A stretch of 64,000 nt of DNA from Pseudomonadota bacterium (lineage in GTDB: Bacteria; Pseudomonadota; Alphaproteobacteria; Rhizobiales; Rhizobiaceae): NCBI GenBank assembly GCA_023404095.1, contig JAEYDD010000045.1, positions 1 through 64,000 on the forward strand, given 5' to 3'. Positions 52,928 through 63,021 of this stretch are shown piece after piece; position 1 is the first letter of the stretch, and the number at the start of each line of letters is the position of its first letter. The notes under the pieces were generated by a model that saw only the letters and a list, made by a program, of their open reading frames with translations, was not told the origin of the DNA and searched no databases. Position numbers and translations under genes: made by a program.

Positions 52928-54409
52928 TTACCACCACTTCTGCGGCGAGAAACGGCCGGCGGCCTTCTCGATGACGTGCGCGGTCTTGAACAGCGTTTCC
53001 TCTTCGAATGGCTTGCCGATCAGTTGAAGGCCGAGCGGCAGGCCCTTGTGGTCGAGGCCGGCGGGCACGGCGATGCCGGGCAGGCCGGCCATGTTCACCG
53101 TCACCGTGAAGATGTCGTTCAGGTACATCTTGACCGGATCGGAGGCGAGGTCCTCATCGGCGATACCGAAGGCCGACGACGGAGTCGCGGGCGTAAGGAT
53201 CGCATCGACGCCGGCGTCGAAAGCCAGTTCGAAGTCGCGCTTGATGAGCGTGCGGACCTTCTGCGCCTGCAGGTAGTAGGCGTCGTAGTAGCCGGCGGAG
53301 AGAACGTAGGTGCCGATCATGATGCGGCGCTTGACCTCCTTGCCGAAGCCGGCCGCACGCGTCTTCTCGTACATGTCGACGATGTCCTTGCCGTCGACGC
53401 GCAGGCCGTAGCGCACGCCGTCGTAACGGGCAAGATTCGAGGAGGCTTCGGCAGGCGCCACGATGTAATAGGCCGGCAGCGCGTACTTCGTGTGCGGCAG
53501 GCTGATGTCGACGATCTCGGCACCGGCTTCCTTCAGCCAAGCAATGCCCTGCTGCCAGAGCGCCTCGATTTCTTCCGGCATGCCGTCGACGCGGTATTCG
53601 CGCGGAATGCCGATCTTCATGCCCTTGATCGACTGGCCGACCGCCTTCTCGTAGTCCGGCACCGGCAGATCGACGGAAGTCGTGTCCTTGGCGTCGACCG
53701 ATGCCATCGACTTCAGCAGGATCGCGGCGTCACGCACGTCGCGGGCGATCGGGCCGGCCTGGTCGAGGGAGGAGGCAAAGGCAACCACGCCCCAGCGCGA
53801 GCAGCGCCCGTATGTCGGCTTGATGCCGACGGTGCCGGTAAACGCCGCCGGCTGGCGGATCGAGCCGCCGGTGTCGGTGGCCGTGGCGCCGGCGCAGAGG
53901 AAGGCAGCAACAGCTGCCGCCGAGCCGCCCGAGGAGCCGCCGGGCACGAGGTCGAGGTTGGAGCCGTTGGCGCGCCACGGGTTCTTGACCGGGCCGTAGT
54001 AGGACGTCTCGTTGGAGGAGCCCATGGCGAACTCGTCCATGTTAAGCTTGCCCAGCATGACAGCGCCGTCGTTCCAGAGGTTCTGGGTGACGGTCGACTC
54101 GTACTTCGGCTTGAAGCCGTCGAGGATGTGGCTGCAGGCCTGGGTGTGGACGTCGCGGGTGCCGAAAAGGTCCTTGATGCCGAGCGGGATGCCTTCCAGC
54201 GCCCCGGCCTTGCCTTCGGCGATGCGGGCGTCGGACGCCTTCGCCATCTCGCGCGCCTTCTCCGGCGTCACCGTGACATAGGCGTTGAGCGTACCGTTGG
54301 CGGCGTTGATCGCGGACAGATAGGCATCCGTCAGCTCGACGGCGGTGATGTCCTTGGCGCCAAGCTTCTCGCGGGCTTCGGCAATGGTCAGGCGGGTCAG
54401 ATCGGTCAT
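52928..54409 (-). CDS. gatA: Asp-tRNA(Asn)/Glu-tRNA(Gln) amidotransferase subunit A
   Basis: A 493-residue amidase-signature enzyme that releases ammonia from glutamine for GatB. The catalytic lysine is in [11 protein letters not shown]. The amidase signature contains the cis-serine and nucleophile serine: [38 protein letters not shown]. The C-terminal [32 protein letters not shown] is typical. The order on the minus strand is gatC, GNAT, gatA, GNAT. ATG 54409 follows the GNAT stop by 19 bases. Confidence 0.97.
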   Translation of the reverse strand: MTDLTRLTIAEAREKLGAKDITAVELTDAYLSAINAANGTLNAYVTVTPEKAREMAKASDARIAEGKAGALEGIPLGIKDLFGTRDVHTQACSHILDGFKPKYESTVTQNLWNDGAVMLGKLNMDEFAMGSSNETSYYGPVKNPWRANGSNLDLVPGGSSGGSAAAVAAFLCAGATATDTGGSIRQPAAFTGTVGIKPTYGRCSRWGVVAFASSLDQAGPIARDVRDAAILLKSMASVDAKDTTSVDLPVPDYEKAVGQSIKGMKIGIPREYRVDGMPEEIEALWQQGIAWLKEAGAEIVDISLPHTKYALPAYYIVAPAEASSNLARYDGVRYGLRVDGKDIVDMYEKTRAAGFGKEVKRRIMIGTYVLSAGYYDAYYLQAQKVRTLIKRDFELAFDAGVDAILTPATPSSAFGIADEDLASDPVKMYLNDIFTVTVNMAGLPGIAVPAGLDHKGLPLGLQLIGKPFEEETLFKTAHVIEKAAGRFSPQKWW

Positions 54410-54428
54410 GGTTCAAATCTTTTCGCGG

Positions 54429-54905
54429 TCACGCAGCGCTGGCGGTTCGTCCGAGCTGCTTGTGGTAAAATATTGAATAGGGGCTTTCCGGGTAGTCGAG
54501 CACCGGTCCGCAGCGGGTGAAGCCGGCCTTCTCGTAGATCGCCCATGCGGCGGGATGCCGGTCGCCGGTCTCGAGCACGAGCTCGGACATGCCGTCTTCC
54601 TGCGCGGCAGCAACGATGCTTGCCAGGATATCGCGGCCGACGCCCCTGCCCTGGCATTCAGGCCGGGTGAACATGCGCTTCACCTCGCCGACATCCGGCG
54701 AATGACGCTTCAGCGCGCCGCAGCCGATCGCCCTGCCGTCCTCGCGCGCGATCCAGACGGTGACGCCCGGCTCGGCCATCTGTTCCACCGTCAGGTGATA
54801 GCAAGCCTCCGGCGGCGACAGCGCCAGCAGAACCTCGTTCAGTTCCGCGACCAGCTCGCGCACCTCGTCCTGAAGCGGGCTTTCGACGGCAATCGTCACG
54901 GGCAA
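54429..54905 (-). CDS. GNAT-family N-acetyltransferase between gatC and gatA
   Basis: A 158-residue GNAT domain. The pyrophosphate loop is RPECQGRGVGRDILASIVAAA and the preceding strand EVKRMFT. LETGDRHPAAWAIYEKAGFTRCGPVLDYP is the C-terminal part and resembles YjgM/PapI-like amino-acid or unknown-substrate GNATs. It starts five bases after the gatC stop and ends 19 bases before gatA, so it sits inside the gatCA operon. The substrate is unknown. Confidence 0.9.
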   Translation of the reverse strand: MPVTIAVESPLQDEVRELVAELNEVLLALSPPEACYHLTVEQMAEPGVTVWIAREDGRAIGCGALKRHSPDVGEVKRMFTRPECQGRGVGRDILASIVAAAQEDGMSELVLETGDRHPAAWAIYEKAGFTRCGPVLDYPESPYSIFYHKQLGRTASAA

Positions 54906-54910
54906 CGGGC

Positions 54911-55198
54911 TTACTCCACGACCTTCGGCACGAGGAAGAAGTTGCGGTCGGACACCGGCGCATTGGCGACGATGTCGTCAGCCTTGTTGCCGTCGGTCAC
55001 GACGTCATCGCGCTCCTTCATGGCCATCGGCATCACCGAGGTCATGGGCTCGACGCCGGAAACGTCGACCTCGCCCAGTTGCTCGACGAAGCCGAGGATA
55101 CCGTTCAGCTCGCCCATCATGCGCTGGGCTTCTTCTTCGCTGACCGCGATACGGGCAAGGTGGGCCACCCGCTTGACGGTGGCAAGATCGACAGACAT
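54911..55198 (-). CDS. gatC: Asp-tRNA(Asn)/Glu-tRNA(Gln) amidotransferase subunit C
   Basis: A 95-residue GatC, the small stabilising strap of the GatCAB complex. [54 protein letters not shown] is the usual helical part, and the extended tail ends [17 protein letters not shown] start at ATG 55198 (SVDLATV follows directly); an ATG two codons earlier is also possible. It heads the gatC-GNAT-gatA-GNAT run. Confidence 0.95.
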   Translation of the reverse strand: MSVDLATVKRVAHLARIAVSEEEAQRMMGELNGILGFVEQLGEVDVSGVEPMTSVMPMAMKERDDVVTDGNKADDIVANAPVSDRNFFLVPKVVE

Positions 55199-55421
55199 CG
55201 GCATTCTCCGGTCGGAAATTTCCTACCCGCTATAATGACCCAGCCCCGGCTGCGCAACGGGGGAATGTGTCCCGCGAGCCGCGATACGGCACGAACGGCG
55301 CCGGATGCGCTGGCGCGGACGTAGGCGATCACCCCTCATCCGCTGCCGGCACCCGCTACCCGCGCGAGGGCGTGCGGCGCCTCGACATCCGCAGGCAGCG
55401 CCGCCCGAACCTGACGGGCGC

Positions 55422-56126
55422 TTAAAGCGAAACGACTTCGCCGACCTTGGGCACCTCGATCTTTGCCTTCGCGCCATCCATGCCCGCGATGAAGGTATCA
55501 GGCGTCCGGTCGATGATCGGGAAGGAGCCGTAGTGGCAGGGAATGATGGTGCCGAACTTGAAGTAGCGCTGGCAGGCAAGAGCTGCGACCGCGCCGCCCA
55601 TCGTGAAGCGGTCGCCGATCGGCACCAGGCCGATCTCCGGCTGGTGCAGCTCGTTGATCAGCGCCATGTCGCCGAAGATGTCGGTGTCGCCCATGTGGTA
55701 CAGCGTCGGCTCGTCCTCGAAATGCAGGACCAGGCCGTTGGCGTTGCCCAGCGAATGCGAGACACCGTCCTCGGTGATCTGCGCGGACGAGTGCAGGGCG
55801 TTGACGAAGGTGGTGGAAAAGCCGCCGAAATGGATCGTGCCGCCGGTGTTGCCCATCTCCAGCTTTTTCACACCCTTGGAACCCAGCCATGCGGCAAGAT
55901 CGGCATTGGCGAGCACGGTGGCACCCGTCTCCCTGGCGATCGCGACCGTATCGCCGACATGGTCGCCATGACCGTGGGTGAGCAGCACATGCGTGAGACC
56001 CGCCGTCGCTTCCTTTCGCTTCGTCTCGTCGAAAGCGGGATTGCCGCTGAAGAACGGGTCGATCAGAATCTTCGCCTTGGCCGTTTCGATATGGAAGGCC
56101 GAATGGCCGAGCCAGGTGATCTTCAT
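55422..56126 (-). CDS. UPF0173-type metal-dependent hydrolase (metallo-beta-lactamase fold)
   Basis: A 234-residue cytoplasmic hydrolase. [30 protein letters not shown] and the metal motif [22 protein letters not shown] (HxHxDH) are characteristic. Additional ligands come from [11 protein letters not shown] and IPCHYGSFP. The UPF0173 family (YtkL-like) has no settled substrate. ATG 56126 has AGGAGAATACC upstream. It stands alone between the gatC operon and the PhnA-like gene. Confidence 0.92.
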   Translation of the reverse strand: MKITWLGHSAFHIETAKAKILIDPFFSGNPAFDETKRKEATAGLTHVLLTHGHGDHVGDTVAIARETGATVLANADLAAWLGSKGVKKLEMGNTGGTIHFGGFSTTFVNALHSSAQITEDGVSHSLGNANGLVLHFEDEPTLYHMGDTDIFGDMALINELHQPEIGLVPIGDRFTMGGAVAALACQRYFKFGTIIPCHYGSFPIIDRTPDTFIAGMDGAKAKIEVPKVGEVVSL

Positions 56127-56326
56127 GGTATTCTCCTATTGTACTTCCGTCATCTTATGACATAGAGCAGTGTGCACAAAACGGCGGTCCAGGCTGTCCT
56201 GGATGCCGCTCTCGAACCGGAAAATGCCCGGGCCGACGGTGACGCCGCCAGCGGGGAACTCCGGCGACCGGCGCGCGAAAAGCAGCCCGATCGCACGAAT
56301 ATCCAGCCTTCGCAACGGAGACAAGC

Positions 56327-56632
56327 ATGGGCCACGACGATGACGAGTACGTGTACGACGAAGCCACCGGTGATTGGCGCCCGGCCTCCGAAGTCGCAGC
56401 GGCCGCTGCCGCCAGCCTCCCCGTGGCACGCGATGCGGCCGGCAACGAACTGGCAGACGGCGATTCGGTCGTGCTCATCAAGGATCTGAAGGTGAAGGGC
56501 GCGGGGCAGACGCTCAAGCAGGGCACCGTCATCCGCTCCATCCGCCTCACGGACAATCCGGAAGAGATCGATTGTCGGCATGACGCCATCAAGGGCCTCG
56601 TGCTGCGCACGGAATTCGTGCGCAAGCGCTGA
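56327..56632 (+). CDS. PhnA/YjdM-domain protein
   Basis: A 101-residue protein that ends with the PhnA (YjdM) C-terminal domain: [65 protein letters not shown]. Longer PhnA proteins carry an N-terminal zinc ribbon, but here the first 40 residues are acidic and alanine-rich without cysteines. A short [17 protein letters not shown] segment replaces it. Despite the name, family members are not proven phosphonate enzymes. ATG 56327 follows ACGGAGACAAGC. ruvX starts 19 bases after its stop. Confidence 0.85.
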   Translation: MGHDDDEYVYDEATGDWRPASEVAAAAAASLPVARDAAGNELADGDSVVLIKDLKVKGAGQTLKQGTVIRSIRLTDNPEEIDCRHDAIKGLVLRTEFVRKR

Positions 56633-56651
56633 CCATTCTTCGGAGCTCCCC

Positions 56652-57125
56652 ATGGCAACGCTGACGCTGGAAGAACTGGCTGAAATTCTCGAACCCGGCC
56701 AGCCGATCGCCGGCCTGGACCTCGGCACCAAGACGATCGGGTTGTCGGTGTCCGACCTCGGCCGCAGGCTCGCAACGCCCCGGCCAGTGCTGAAGCGGGT
56801 GAAATTCGGCATCGACGCGGAGACGCTGCTGGCCTTCGCCGAAAAGGAAAAGATCGCGGCCTTCGTCATCGGGCTTCCGATGAACATGGATGGCAGCGCC
56901 GGCCCGCGCGTGCAGGCGACGCGCGCCTTCGTGCGCTCAATGGGCGAGCGGACCGAAATCCCCTTTGTCTACTGGGACGAGCGGCTTTCCACCGTCGCCG
57001 CGGAGCGCACGCTGATCGAGATGGACGTTTCACGCAAGAAGCGGGCCGAGCGGATCGATTCGGCCGCCGCCTCCTTTATCCTTCAGGGTGCGCTGGACAG
57101 GCTGTCGGCGCTCGGCAGATCCTGA
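56652..57125 (+). CDS. ruvX: Putative pre-16S rRNA nuclease / Holliday junction resolvase-like YqgF
   Basis: A 157-residue RNase-H-fold protein of the YqgF/RuvX family, implicated in 16S rRNA 5'-end maturation. Catalytic acidic residues are in [47 protein letters not shown] and the final [17 protein letters not shown] 56652 has CGGAGCTCCCC upstream. Its 3' end overlaps by 43 bases the convergent small membrane-protein gene. Confidence 0.93.
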   Translation: MATLTLEELAEILEPGQPIAGLDLGTKTIGLSVSDLGRRLATPRPVLKRVKFGIDAETLLAFAEKEKIAAFVIGLPMNMDGSAGPRVQATRAFVRSMGERTEIPFVYWDERLSTVAAERTLIEMDVSRKKRAERIDSAAASFILQGALDRLSALGRS

Positions 57126-57421
57126 GCCTTTGCTCCCTGCCCTGCTCCGCGGCGGCGGTGCCACCAGGCGGCGATCTGCCGGCGCTTGCGGAACGCGATG
57201 ATCGCGAAGACGAACAGGCTGTCGACGGCGATCGCACGGGCAACAAGCGGCGGGATGGTCTCTGGCGGCATGCCGAGGACGTGGCCGTAGACGCGGAAGA
57301 CGAGGTCATGCGCGTTGCGCGTCAGCATGAAGATGCCGAAATTCATGTCGTAGTAGGAAAGCCCGTACCAGCTGCCGAGCAGCGCGATCGGAGCCGCCCA
57401 GAGAATCAGGAACCACTTCAT
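57083..57421 (-). CDS. Small membrane protein (DUF6105-like)
   Basis: A 112-residue protein with two predicted membrane segments: [23 protein letters not shown] at the N-terminus and [15 protein letters not shown] in the middle. The loop between them carries [40 protein letters not shown] basic [14 protein letters not shown] follows the second segment. It resembles conserved rhizobial proteins of a DUF6105 type, a match from memory only. The ATG overlaps the stop of the preceding 52-codon gene (ATGA). Function unknown. Confidence 0.72.
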   Translation of the reverse strand: MKWFLILWAAPIALLGSWYGLSYYDMNFGIFMLTRNAHDLVFRVYGHVLGMPPETIPPLVARAIAVDSLFVFAIIAFRKRRQIAAWWHRRRGAGQGAKAQDLPSADSLSSAP

Positions 57422-57576
57422 GCGGCTCTCCCCTCACCCATGAAGGCATCACCGAATTCCAGCCCGATTTCGCGAATGGCGAACAGGCCGAGCAAGACGA
57501 GCGCCGGCACCGAGATGTCGAGTGCAAGTGCCGCGAAGAAGGCCGTCATGGCCGAGATCAGAACCGCTTTCGGCAT
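57418..57576 (-). CDS. 52-residue single-span membrane protein, translationally coupled
   Basis: A short open frame with ATG at 57576 (CAGGAACG upstream) reads MPKAVLISAMTAFFAALALD, then [32 protein letters not shown]. It is hydrophobic over about residues 5-38. Its TGA at 57420 overlaps the ATG at 57421 of the 112-residue membrane protein (ATGA), the classical form of translational coupling. Both are probably one transcript and may form a small membrane complex. The function is unknown. Confidence 0.65.
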   Translation of the reverse strand: MPKAVLISAMTAFFAALALDISVPALVLLGLFAIREIGLEFGDAFMGEGRAA

Positions 57577-57802
57577 GGCGCCGTTCCTGATGGTTAATGA
57601 AATCTTAACAATCGGACATTCTACCCATCGCCGCGGCCGCGCAACGCAAAGTCGCCAGTAAGGTTAATTTCCACGCGGCCGCCGCCCTGCTCCGTTTGAG
57701 CAGCAACCGCCATCTCCATCGTCGCCCAAATTAAATCTCCGGCATTGCCGTTTGTTCCCGCCCATGAAATGAGGACGCAAACTCCCTCACAGTGGTCGCG
57801 CC

Positions 57803-58735
57803 ATGCTCGTCGTCTCCGAAAGCACCCTGCCTGTCTTCCTGCTCGTTGTCCTCGGAACGCTGCTGAAGCGCTGGCGGAAGATTGATGACGGCCTGTGGCT
57901 GGGGCTGGAGCAGTTGGGCTTCTACGTCCTCTTTCCCGCGCTTTTGTTTTCGACGCTGGCGCAAGCCGATTTCGGCGGGATGGAAGCGGGAGCGCTTGCG
58001 ATTGCCTCCATAGGCTCGGTCACGCTGATGTCGGCCGGCCTACTGCTCTCCTGGCCGCTTTTCCGCAAGGCCGGCGTATCAGCCGCATCCTTCAGCACCG
58101 TGTTCCAGACATCCACGCGCTGGAACGGTTTCATGGCGCTCGCGACTGCCGGCAAGCTCTACGGCCAGGGCGGCATCGGAATGCTGGCGCTGATCATGAC
58201 GCTCATCATCATCCCAATCAATTTCTATAATATCGCCATCCTGATCTGGTTCGGCGGCGGCGCGCGCGACGTCCGGAACTTCCTCTTCAAGGTGATCAGC
58301 AATCCCCTGATCCTCGCGTCCGCGCTCGGCACGATCTTCAACCTGTACGGCATCCATATCTACGCCCCGCTGATGGAGACGATCGACCTCGTCGCCGAAG
58401 CCTCCCTCAGTCTCGGCCTGATCATGGTCGGCGCCGGGCTGCGCGTCGCCGATGCGGTGCGCCCCGGCGCGATCGCACTGATTTCGGTCGTGCTCAAGCT
58501 TTTCGTGATGCCGTTCATCATGGTCGGAACGGCATGGCTGCTCGGCATCGAAGGCGAAGCCTTGCTCGTGGTCGCGCTCGGCGCCAGCGTGCCGACGGCG
58601 ATGAACGGGTATCTTCTGGCCAAGCAGATGGGCGGCGACGCGCCGCTCTACGCCTGCGTTGCCACGCTGCAGACGGCGCTGTCGTTCCTCACTATCCCGC
58701 TGGTACTGACGCTCACGGCCTATGCGGCCGGGTAG
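57803..58735 (+). CDS. AEC-family (auxin efflux carrier-like) transporter
   Basis: A 310-residue inner-membrane transporter with about ten hydrophobic segments in two repeats of five. ALLFSTLAQADF and STVFQTSTRWNGFMALATAGKLYGQGGIGMLALIMTLIIIPINFYNI are typical of the AEC family, with the unwound proline-containing crossing near the asparagine. SNPLILASALGTIFNLYG precedes the second half. Members export organic acids or related compounds; the substrate is unknown. Its last five codons overlap the convergent acyl-CoA dehydrogenase gene by 16 bases. No strong ribosome site is seen. Confidence 0.9.
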   Translation: MLVVSESTLPVFLLVVLGTLLKRWRKIDDGLWLGLEQLGFYVLFPALLFSTLAQADFGGMEAGALAIASIGSVTLMSAGLLLSWPLFRKAGVSAASFSTVFQTSTRWNGFMALATAGKLYGQGGIGMLALIMTLIIIPINFYNIAILIWFGGGARDVRNFLFKVISNPLILASALGTIFNLYGIHIYAPLMETIDLVAEASLSLGLIMVGAGLRVADAVRPGAIALISVVLKLFVMPFIMVGTAWLLGIEGEALLVVALGASVPTAMNGYLLAKQMGGDAPLYACVATLQTALSFLTIPLVLTLTAYAAG

Positions 58736-60369
58736 AGAAGATCGACGATGTAGGCGGAATCGAAGCGGGAATCGAGCATGCCGTAGGTCGAGCGCCAGCC
58801 GGCCGCCAGCCGCGTTTCGAGGAAAGCGTCGGCGATGCGGCCCGCGCCGATGCGGTTGAGTTCGGCAGCCGCAGCGGACAGTGCGAGCTGCTCGACCAGC
58901 ATCCGAGCCGCGCCCTCGTCGCGCTCGCACAGCGAGGTCGCCGCGCGCAGAACCTCCACCGTCTTGCGACCGGATGGGCCGAGATCGCGGGCGATGCCGG
59001 CAAAGACGGATTCGAACAGGTCCTTGCCGCGCGCCAGCACGCGCAGCACGTCCAGCGCCATCACGTTGCCCGATCCTTCCCAGATCGCATTGACAGGGGC
59101 CTCGCGGTAATGCCGGGCGATCGGACGCTCCTCGACATAGCCGCTGCCACCGATGCACTCCATGGCCTCATAGATCAGGGCGGGTGCGATCTTGCAGCAC
59201 CAGTATTTCGTCACCGGCGTCATGACGCGCGCATAGGCGGCATCGTCGGCGCTGACCGGCGCGCGGTCGAAGGCTTCGGCCAGCCGCAGCGACAGCGCCG
59301 TCGCCGCCGCCACGTCGAGGGCCATGTCGGCCAGAACGCGCGTCATGATCGGCTGGTCGACGAGGTTCTTGCCGAAAACCTTGCGGCCGCGCGTATGATG
59401 GACGGCCTCGGCAAGCGATGCGCGCATGATGCCGCTGGAGGCCAGCGCGCAATCGAGCCGCGTCAGCGTCACCATGTCCAGGATCGTGCGAATGCCGGCG
59501 TCGGGCGATCCGAGCAGGAAGCCGAACGTATCGTTGAATTCCACCTCGGAAGACGCATTCGATCGGTTGCCGATCTTGTCCTTCAGGCGCTGGAAGCGCA
59601 GGCCGTTCGCCGTGCCGTCCTCCAGAAGCCGCGGCACCAGGAAGCAGCCGACGCCGTCACGGGTTTGCGCCAGCATGACGAAGGCATCGCTCATAGGCGC
59701 AGACATGAACCATTTGTGCCCGCTCAGACGATAGATTCCCTCGCCCACGCGCTCGGCGGTAGTGGTGTTGGCCCGCACATCGGTGCCGCCCTGCTTCTCC
59801 GTCATGCCCATGCCGATCGTGACGGCGGTTTTCTGCATCGCAGGACGGTTGGTGCTGTCGTACTTGCGCGACAGGATGCGGCCGGCCCATTCGCGCTGCA
59901 CGACGGGCGAGGCGGAGATCGCCGCCACCGACGCGCTGGTCATGGTCAGGGGGCACAGGTGACCGCTTTCGAGCTGCGCGGTCAGGAAGAACCGGACGGC
60001 GCGCGCCTTGTGCGCCCTGCCCCGTTCGTCTGGCAGGTTCTCCCAGATAGAAGAGTGCAGTCCGCTGGCCATGGAGCGGCGCATCAGCGCATGCCAGGCA
60101 GGGTGGAAATCGACCACGTCCAGCCGTTCGCCGCGCGGCCCATGGGTGCGCAATTGCGGCGGCGATTCATTGGCCATGCGCGCCAGTTCCTGCGCCTCGG
60201 CGGATGTCACCTGGCGGCCGATCGCGTCGAACTCGTCACGCAGCGGCTTCGGCAGGCTGGCGGTTCCGTCCACCAGAAGGGGATCGGACCGATAGGCGTT
60301 GATGCCCGTCCACAGCTTCGGCTGGTTCAGGTCTGCTAGGGTCTGTTCGGTCCGGGTCATCTGAGTCAT
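58720..60369 (-). CDS. aidB: AidB-like acyl-CoA dehydrogenase-family protein
   Basis: A 549-residue flavoprotein of the AidB branch, which is longer than ordinary acyl-CoA dehydrogenases. FAD-site residues are in KTAVTIGMGMTEKQGGTDVRANTT and YRLSGHKWFMSAP. ECIGGSGYVEERPIARHYREAPVNAIWEGSGNVMALDVLR carries the catalytic-position glutamate (WEG). AidB is part of the adaptive response to alkylation in E. coli and binds DNA through its extra C-terminal domain, here SLCERDEGAARMLVEQLAL onward. ATG 60369 or 60360 may be used. Its 3' end overlaps the AEC transporter gene. Confidence 0.92.
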   Translation of the reverse strand: MTQMTRTEQTLADLNQPKLWTGINAYRSDPLLVDGTASLPKPLRDEFDAIGRQVTSAEAQELARMANESPPQLRTHGPRGERLDVVDFHPAWHALMRRSMASGLHSSIWENLPDERGRAHKARAVRFFLTAQLESGHLCPLTMTSASVAAISASPVVQREWAGRILSRKYDSTNRPAMQKTAVTIGMGMTEKQGGTDVRANTTTAERVGEGIYRLSGHKWFMSAPMSDAFVMLAQTRDGVGCFLVPRLLEDGTANGLRFQRLKDKIGNRSNASSEVEFNDTFGFLLGSPDAGIRTILDMVTLTRLDCALASSGIMRASLAEAVHHTRGRKVFGKNLVDQPIMTRVLADMALDVAAATALSLRLAEAFDRAPVSADDAAYARVMTPVTKYWCCKIAPALIYEAMECIGGSGYVEERPIARHYREAPVNAIWEGSGNVMALDVLRVLARGKDLFESVFAGIARDLGPSGRKTVEVLRAATSLCERDEGAARMLVEQLALSAAAAELNRIGAGRIADAFLETRLAAGWRSTYGMLDSRFDSAYIVDLLYPAA

Positions 60370-60539
60370 GTCCGGGTTCTAGCCTAACTGCGCCTGTCGC
60401 GAAACGGGGGCACAGGGGCCATACCCCCAAAGAATGCAGGAAAAGAAGCGCGAAGGCCGGGGGACGGCCCGCGCCGCCTTGCCGCATGGCGGCGGAGCCT
60501 CTATAGACCCGGCGTATTCAAGACAGACGAGGCGACCTC

Positions 60540-61481
60540 ATGGATTCCTTTCCGCATCGCCACCTGCTCGGGATCAAGGGATTGACCGAGCCGGAAATCA
60601 CCTACCTGCTCGACAAGGCGGACGCGGCCGTCAACATCAGCCGGCAGCGGGAGAAGAAGACCTCGACGCTTCGGGGCCTCACCCAGATCAATCTCTTCTT
60701 TGAAGCCTCGACGCGCACGCAATCCTCCTTCGAGCTTGCCGGAAAGCGGCTGGGCGCAGACGTGATGAACATGTCGGTCGGCAACTCCTCGGTGAAGAAG
60801 GGCGAGACGCTGATCGACACGGCGATGACGCTGAACGCCATGCATCCGGACGTGCTGGTGGTGCGCCACTCCTCCGCCGGCGCTGCCGCCCTTCTGGCGC
60901 AGAAGGTCTCGTGCGCGGTGGTCAACGCCGGCGACGGCCAGCACGAGCATCCGACGCAGGCGCTTCTCGACGCACTCACGATCCGCCGCGCCAAGGGCAA
61001 GCTGTCGCGCATCATCGTCGCGATCTGCGGCGATGTTCTGCATTCGCGCGTGGCCCGCTCGAACATCCTGCTGCTGAACGCCATGGGTGCGCGGGTGCGG
61101 GTGGTGGCACCGGCGACCCTGCTTCCGAACGGCATCGCCCAGATGGGTGCCGAGGTCTACCACTCGATGGAAGAGGGCCTGAAGGATGCGGACGTGGTGA
61201 TGATGCTGCGCCTGCAACGTGAGCGCATGTCGGGTGCATTCGTGCCCTCGGTGCGCGAGTACTTCCGCTACTTCGGCCTCGACGCCGAAAAGCTCAAGGC
61301 TGCCAAGGAAGATGCGCTCGTCATGCACCCCGGGCCGATGAACCGCGGCGTGGAAATCGCGTCCGAGATCGCGGACGGGCCGCAGAGCGTGATCGAGCAA
61401 CAGGTGGAGATGGGCGTCGCCGTCCGCATGGCGGTGATGGAAACCCTTCTCGTCTCGCAGAACCAGGGACCGCGCGCATGA
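60540..61481 (+). CDS. pyrB: Aspartate carbamoyltransferase catalytic subunit
   Basis: A 313-residue ATCase, making carbamoyl-aspartate in pyrimidine synthesis. The carbamoyl-phosphate motif is [19 protein letters not shown], the 80s-loop part [14 protein letters not shown], then [20 protein letters not shown] and [10 protein letters not shown]. The length is standard. ATG 60540 has GACGAGGCGACC upstream. Its stop overlaps the start of the dihydroorotase-like gene (ATGA at 61478), so the two are translationally coupled. Confidence 0.96.
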   Translation: MDSFPHRHLLGIKGLTEPEITYLLDKADAAVNISRQREKKTSTLRGLTQINLFFEASTRTQSSFELAGKRLGADVMNMSVGNSSVKKGETLIDTAMTLNAMHPDVLVVRHSSAGAAALLAQKVSCAVVNAGDGQHEHPTQALLDALTIRRAKGKLSRIIVAICGDVLHSRVARSNILLLNAMGARVRVVAPATLLPNGIAQMGAEVYHSMEEGLKDADVVMMLRLQRERMSGAFVPSVREYFRYFGLDAEKLKAAKEDALVMHPGPMNRGVEIASEIADGPQSVIEQQVEMGVAVRMAVMETLLVSQNQGPRA

Positions 61482-62773
61482 CCCGGCCGACCGTCATCAA
61501 CAACGTCCGCATCATCGATCCCTCGCAGAAGCTCGACGAGACGGGCACGATCGTCATCGAAGACGGCCGCATCTCAGCCGCCGGCAGCGGCGCCCGCAAC
61601 CAGGGCACGCCCGATGGAGCGGAGGTCGTGGACGGTTCCGGCTTCGTGGCCGCACCCGGCCTCGTCGATGCCCGTGTCTTCGTCGGCGAACCCGGCGCCG
61701 AACATCGCGAGACGATCGAATCCGCATCGCGTGCAGCAGCGGCCGGGGGCATCACTTCATTCATCATGATGCCTGATACCGACCCTGTCATCGATGACAT
61801 CGCACTGGTCGAATACGTGCTGAAGACAGCGCGCGACAAGGCGCTCGTCCATGTGCACCCGGCAGCAGCCCTGACCAAGGGGCTGGCCGGAACGGAAATG
61901 ACGGAATTCGGCCTGCTGCGCGAGGCCGGCGCCGTCGCCTTCACCAACGGTCGCCATGCCATGCACGACGCCCAGGTTCTGCGCCGGGCGATGACCTATG
62001 CGCGCGAATTTTCCGCCGTTATTGCACTGGAGACCCGCGACAAGCATCTCGGCGCCGGCGGCGTGATGAACGAGGGACTGCTGGCAAGCTGGCTCGGCCT
62101 TTCGGGCACGCCGCGGGAGGCGGAAGTCATCCCGCTGGAGCGCGACCTGCGACTGGCGGCCCTGACCCGCGCCGCCTATCATGCCGCACAGATCTCTGTG
62201 CCGGAATCGGCAGAAGCCATGCGCGTCGCCCGTTCCCGCGGCGCCAACGCCACCTGCGGCATTTCGATCAACCACCTCACCCTGAACGAGAACGACATCG
62301 GCGAATACCGCACGTTCTTCAAGCTGTCGCCGCCGCTTCGCGGTGAAGACGATCGGACGGCGATGGTCGAGGCGCTGGCAGACGGCACCATCGACATCAT
62401 CGTCTCCTCGCACGATCCGCAGGATGTCGACACGAAGCGCCTGCCTTTCGGAGAAGCGGCAGACGGCGCGATCGGACTGGAGACCATGCTGGCCGCGGCC
62501 CTTCGCCTGCACCACAGTGGCGAGGTCTCGCTGATGCGCCTCTTCGACGCCATGTCGACGCGGCCCGCAAAAATCTTCGGCCTCGATGCCGGCACGCTCC
62601 GCGCCGGCGCCCTCGCCGACCTCGTGCTGGTCGATCTCGACGAGCCGTGGATCGCAGCCAAGGACGGTTTCGTCTCGCGCTCCAAGAACACGCCGTTCGA
62701 AGATGCCCGCTTTACCGGACGCGCCGTTCAAACCTATGTTGCGGGCAAGAGAGTGCATGCGGTGCAGCGGTAG
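61478..62773 (+). CDS. Dihydroorotase-like protein lacking metal ligands (PyrC'/PyrX type)
   Basis: A 431-residue amidohydrolase-fold homologue of dihydroorotase. The fold is kept ([61 protein letters not shown]). The active site is not: the usual D-x-H-x-H-x-R is D64-A-R66-V-F68-V-G70, the HxST histidine is Q in AAQISVPES, and the T-D-H-A-P-H loop reads SSHDPQ. It is therefore probably inactive and serves as a structural partner of PyrB, as PyrC' does in Pseudomonas. A functional PyrC must then exist elsewhere. Its start overlaps the pyrB stop by four bases. Confidence 0.85.
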   Translation: MTRPTVINNVRIIDPSQKLDETGTIVIEDGRISAAGSGARNQGTPDGAEVVDGSGFVAAPGLVDARVFVGEPGAEHRETIESASRAAAAGGITSFIMMPDTDPVIDDIALVEYVLKTARDKALVHVHPAAALTKGLAGTEMTEFGLLREAGAVAFTNGRHAMHDAQVLRRAMTYAREFSAVIALETRDKHLGAGGVMNEGLLASWLGLSGTPREAEVIPLERDLRLAALTRAAYHAAQISVPESAEAMRVARSRGANATCGISINHLTLNENDIGEYRTFFKLSPPLRGEDDRTAMVEALADGTIDIIVSSHDPQDVDTKRLPFGEAADGAIGLETMLAAALRLHHSGEVSLMRLFDAMSTRPAKIFGLDAGTLRAGALADLVLVDLDEPWIAAKDGFVSRSKNTPFEDARFTGRAVQTYVAGKRVHAVQR

Positions 62774-62803
62774 GCGGCGGCGCGGATAGTCTGGCGGCGA
62801 TTA

Positions 62804-62948
62804 CCCTCATCCGCCCCGGGGGGGCACCTTCTCCCCGCAGGCGGGGAGAAGGGCGATCGTAGCAGCGCCTTGCCACACGCTGGCTCAGGCGGTTCCGCAA
62901 TGTCCCTTTTCCCCGTTCGGGGAGAAGGTGGCGGCAGCCGTATGAGGG
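62804..62948. repeat. RIME-like palindromic intergenic repeat
   Basis: The 145-base element is bounded by CCCTCAT (62804) and ATGAGGG (62942). Two inner hairpins are CCTTCTCCCCGC..GCGGGGAGAAGG (62827-62852) and CCTTTTCCCCG..CGGGGAGAAGG (62905-62928, one mismatch). This is the form of the Rhizobium-specific intergenic mosaic elements (RIME) found between genes in Rhizobium, Sinorhizobium and Agrobacterium. It separates the pyrC-like gene from plsY. Confidence 0.75.
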
Positions 62949-63021
62949 GCGGTCGCCCTGACGCAAAAGTTGCGCCTGGCGCAAGACAAGACAGATCGGC
63001 AATCTCGGGGGAAACAGTAGA

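Noticed and set aside
58534..60339. A 601-codon plus-strand frame antisense to the AidB-like gene
   Set aside because: It begins inside the AEC transporter gene and mirrors aidB. Composition is dominated by R, G, H and D with no domain.
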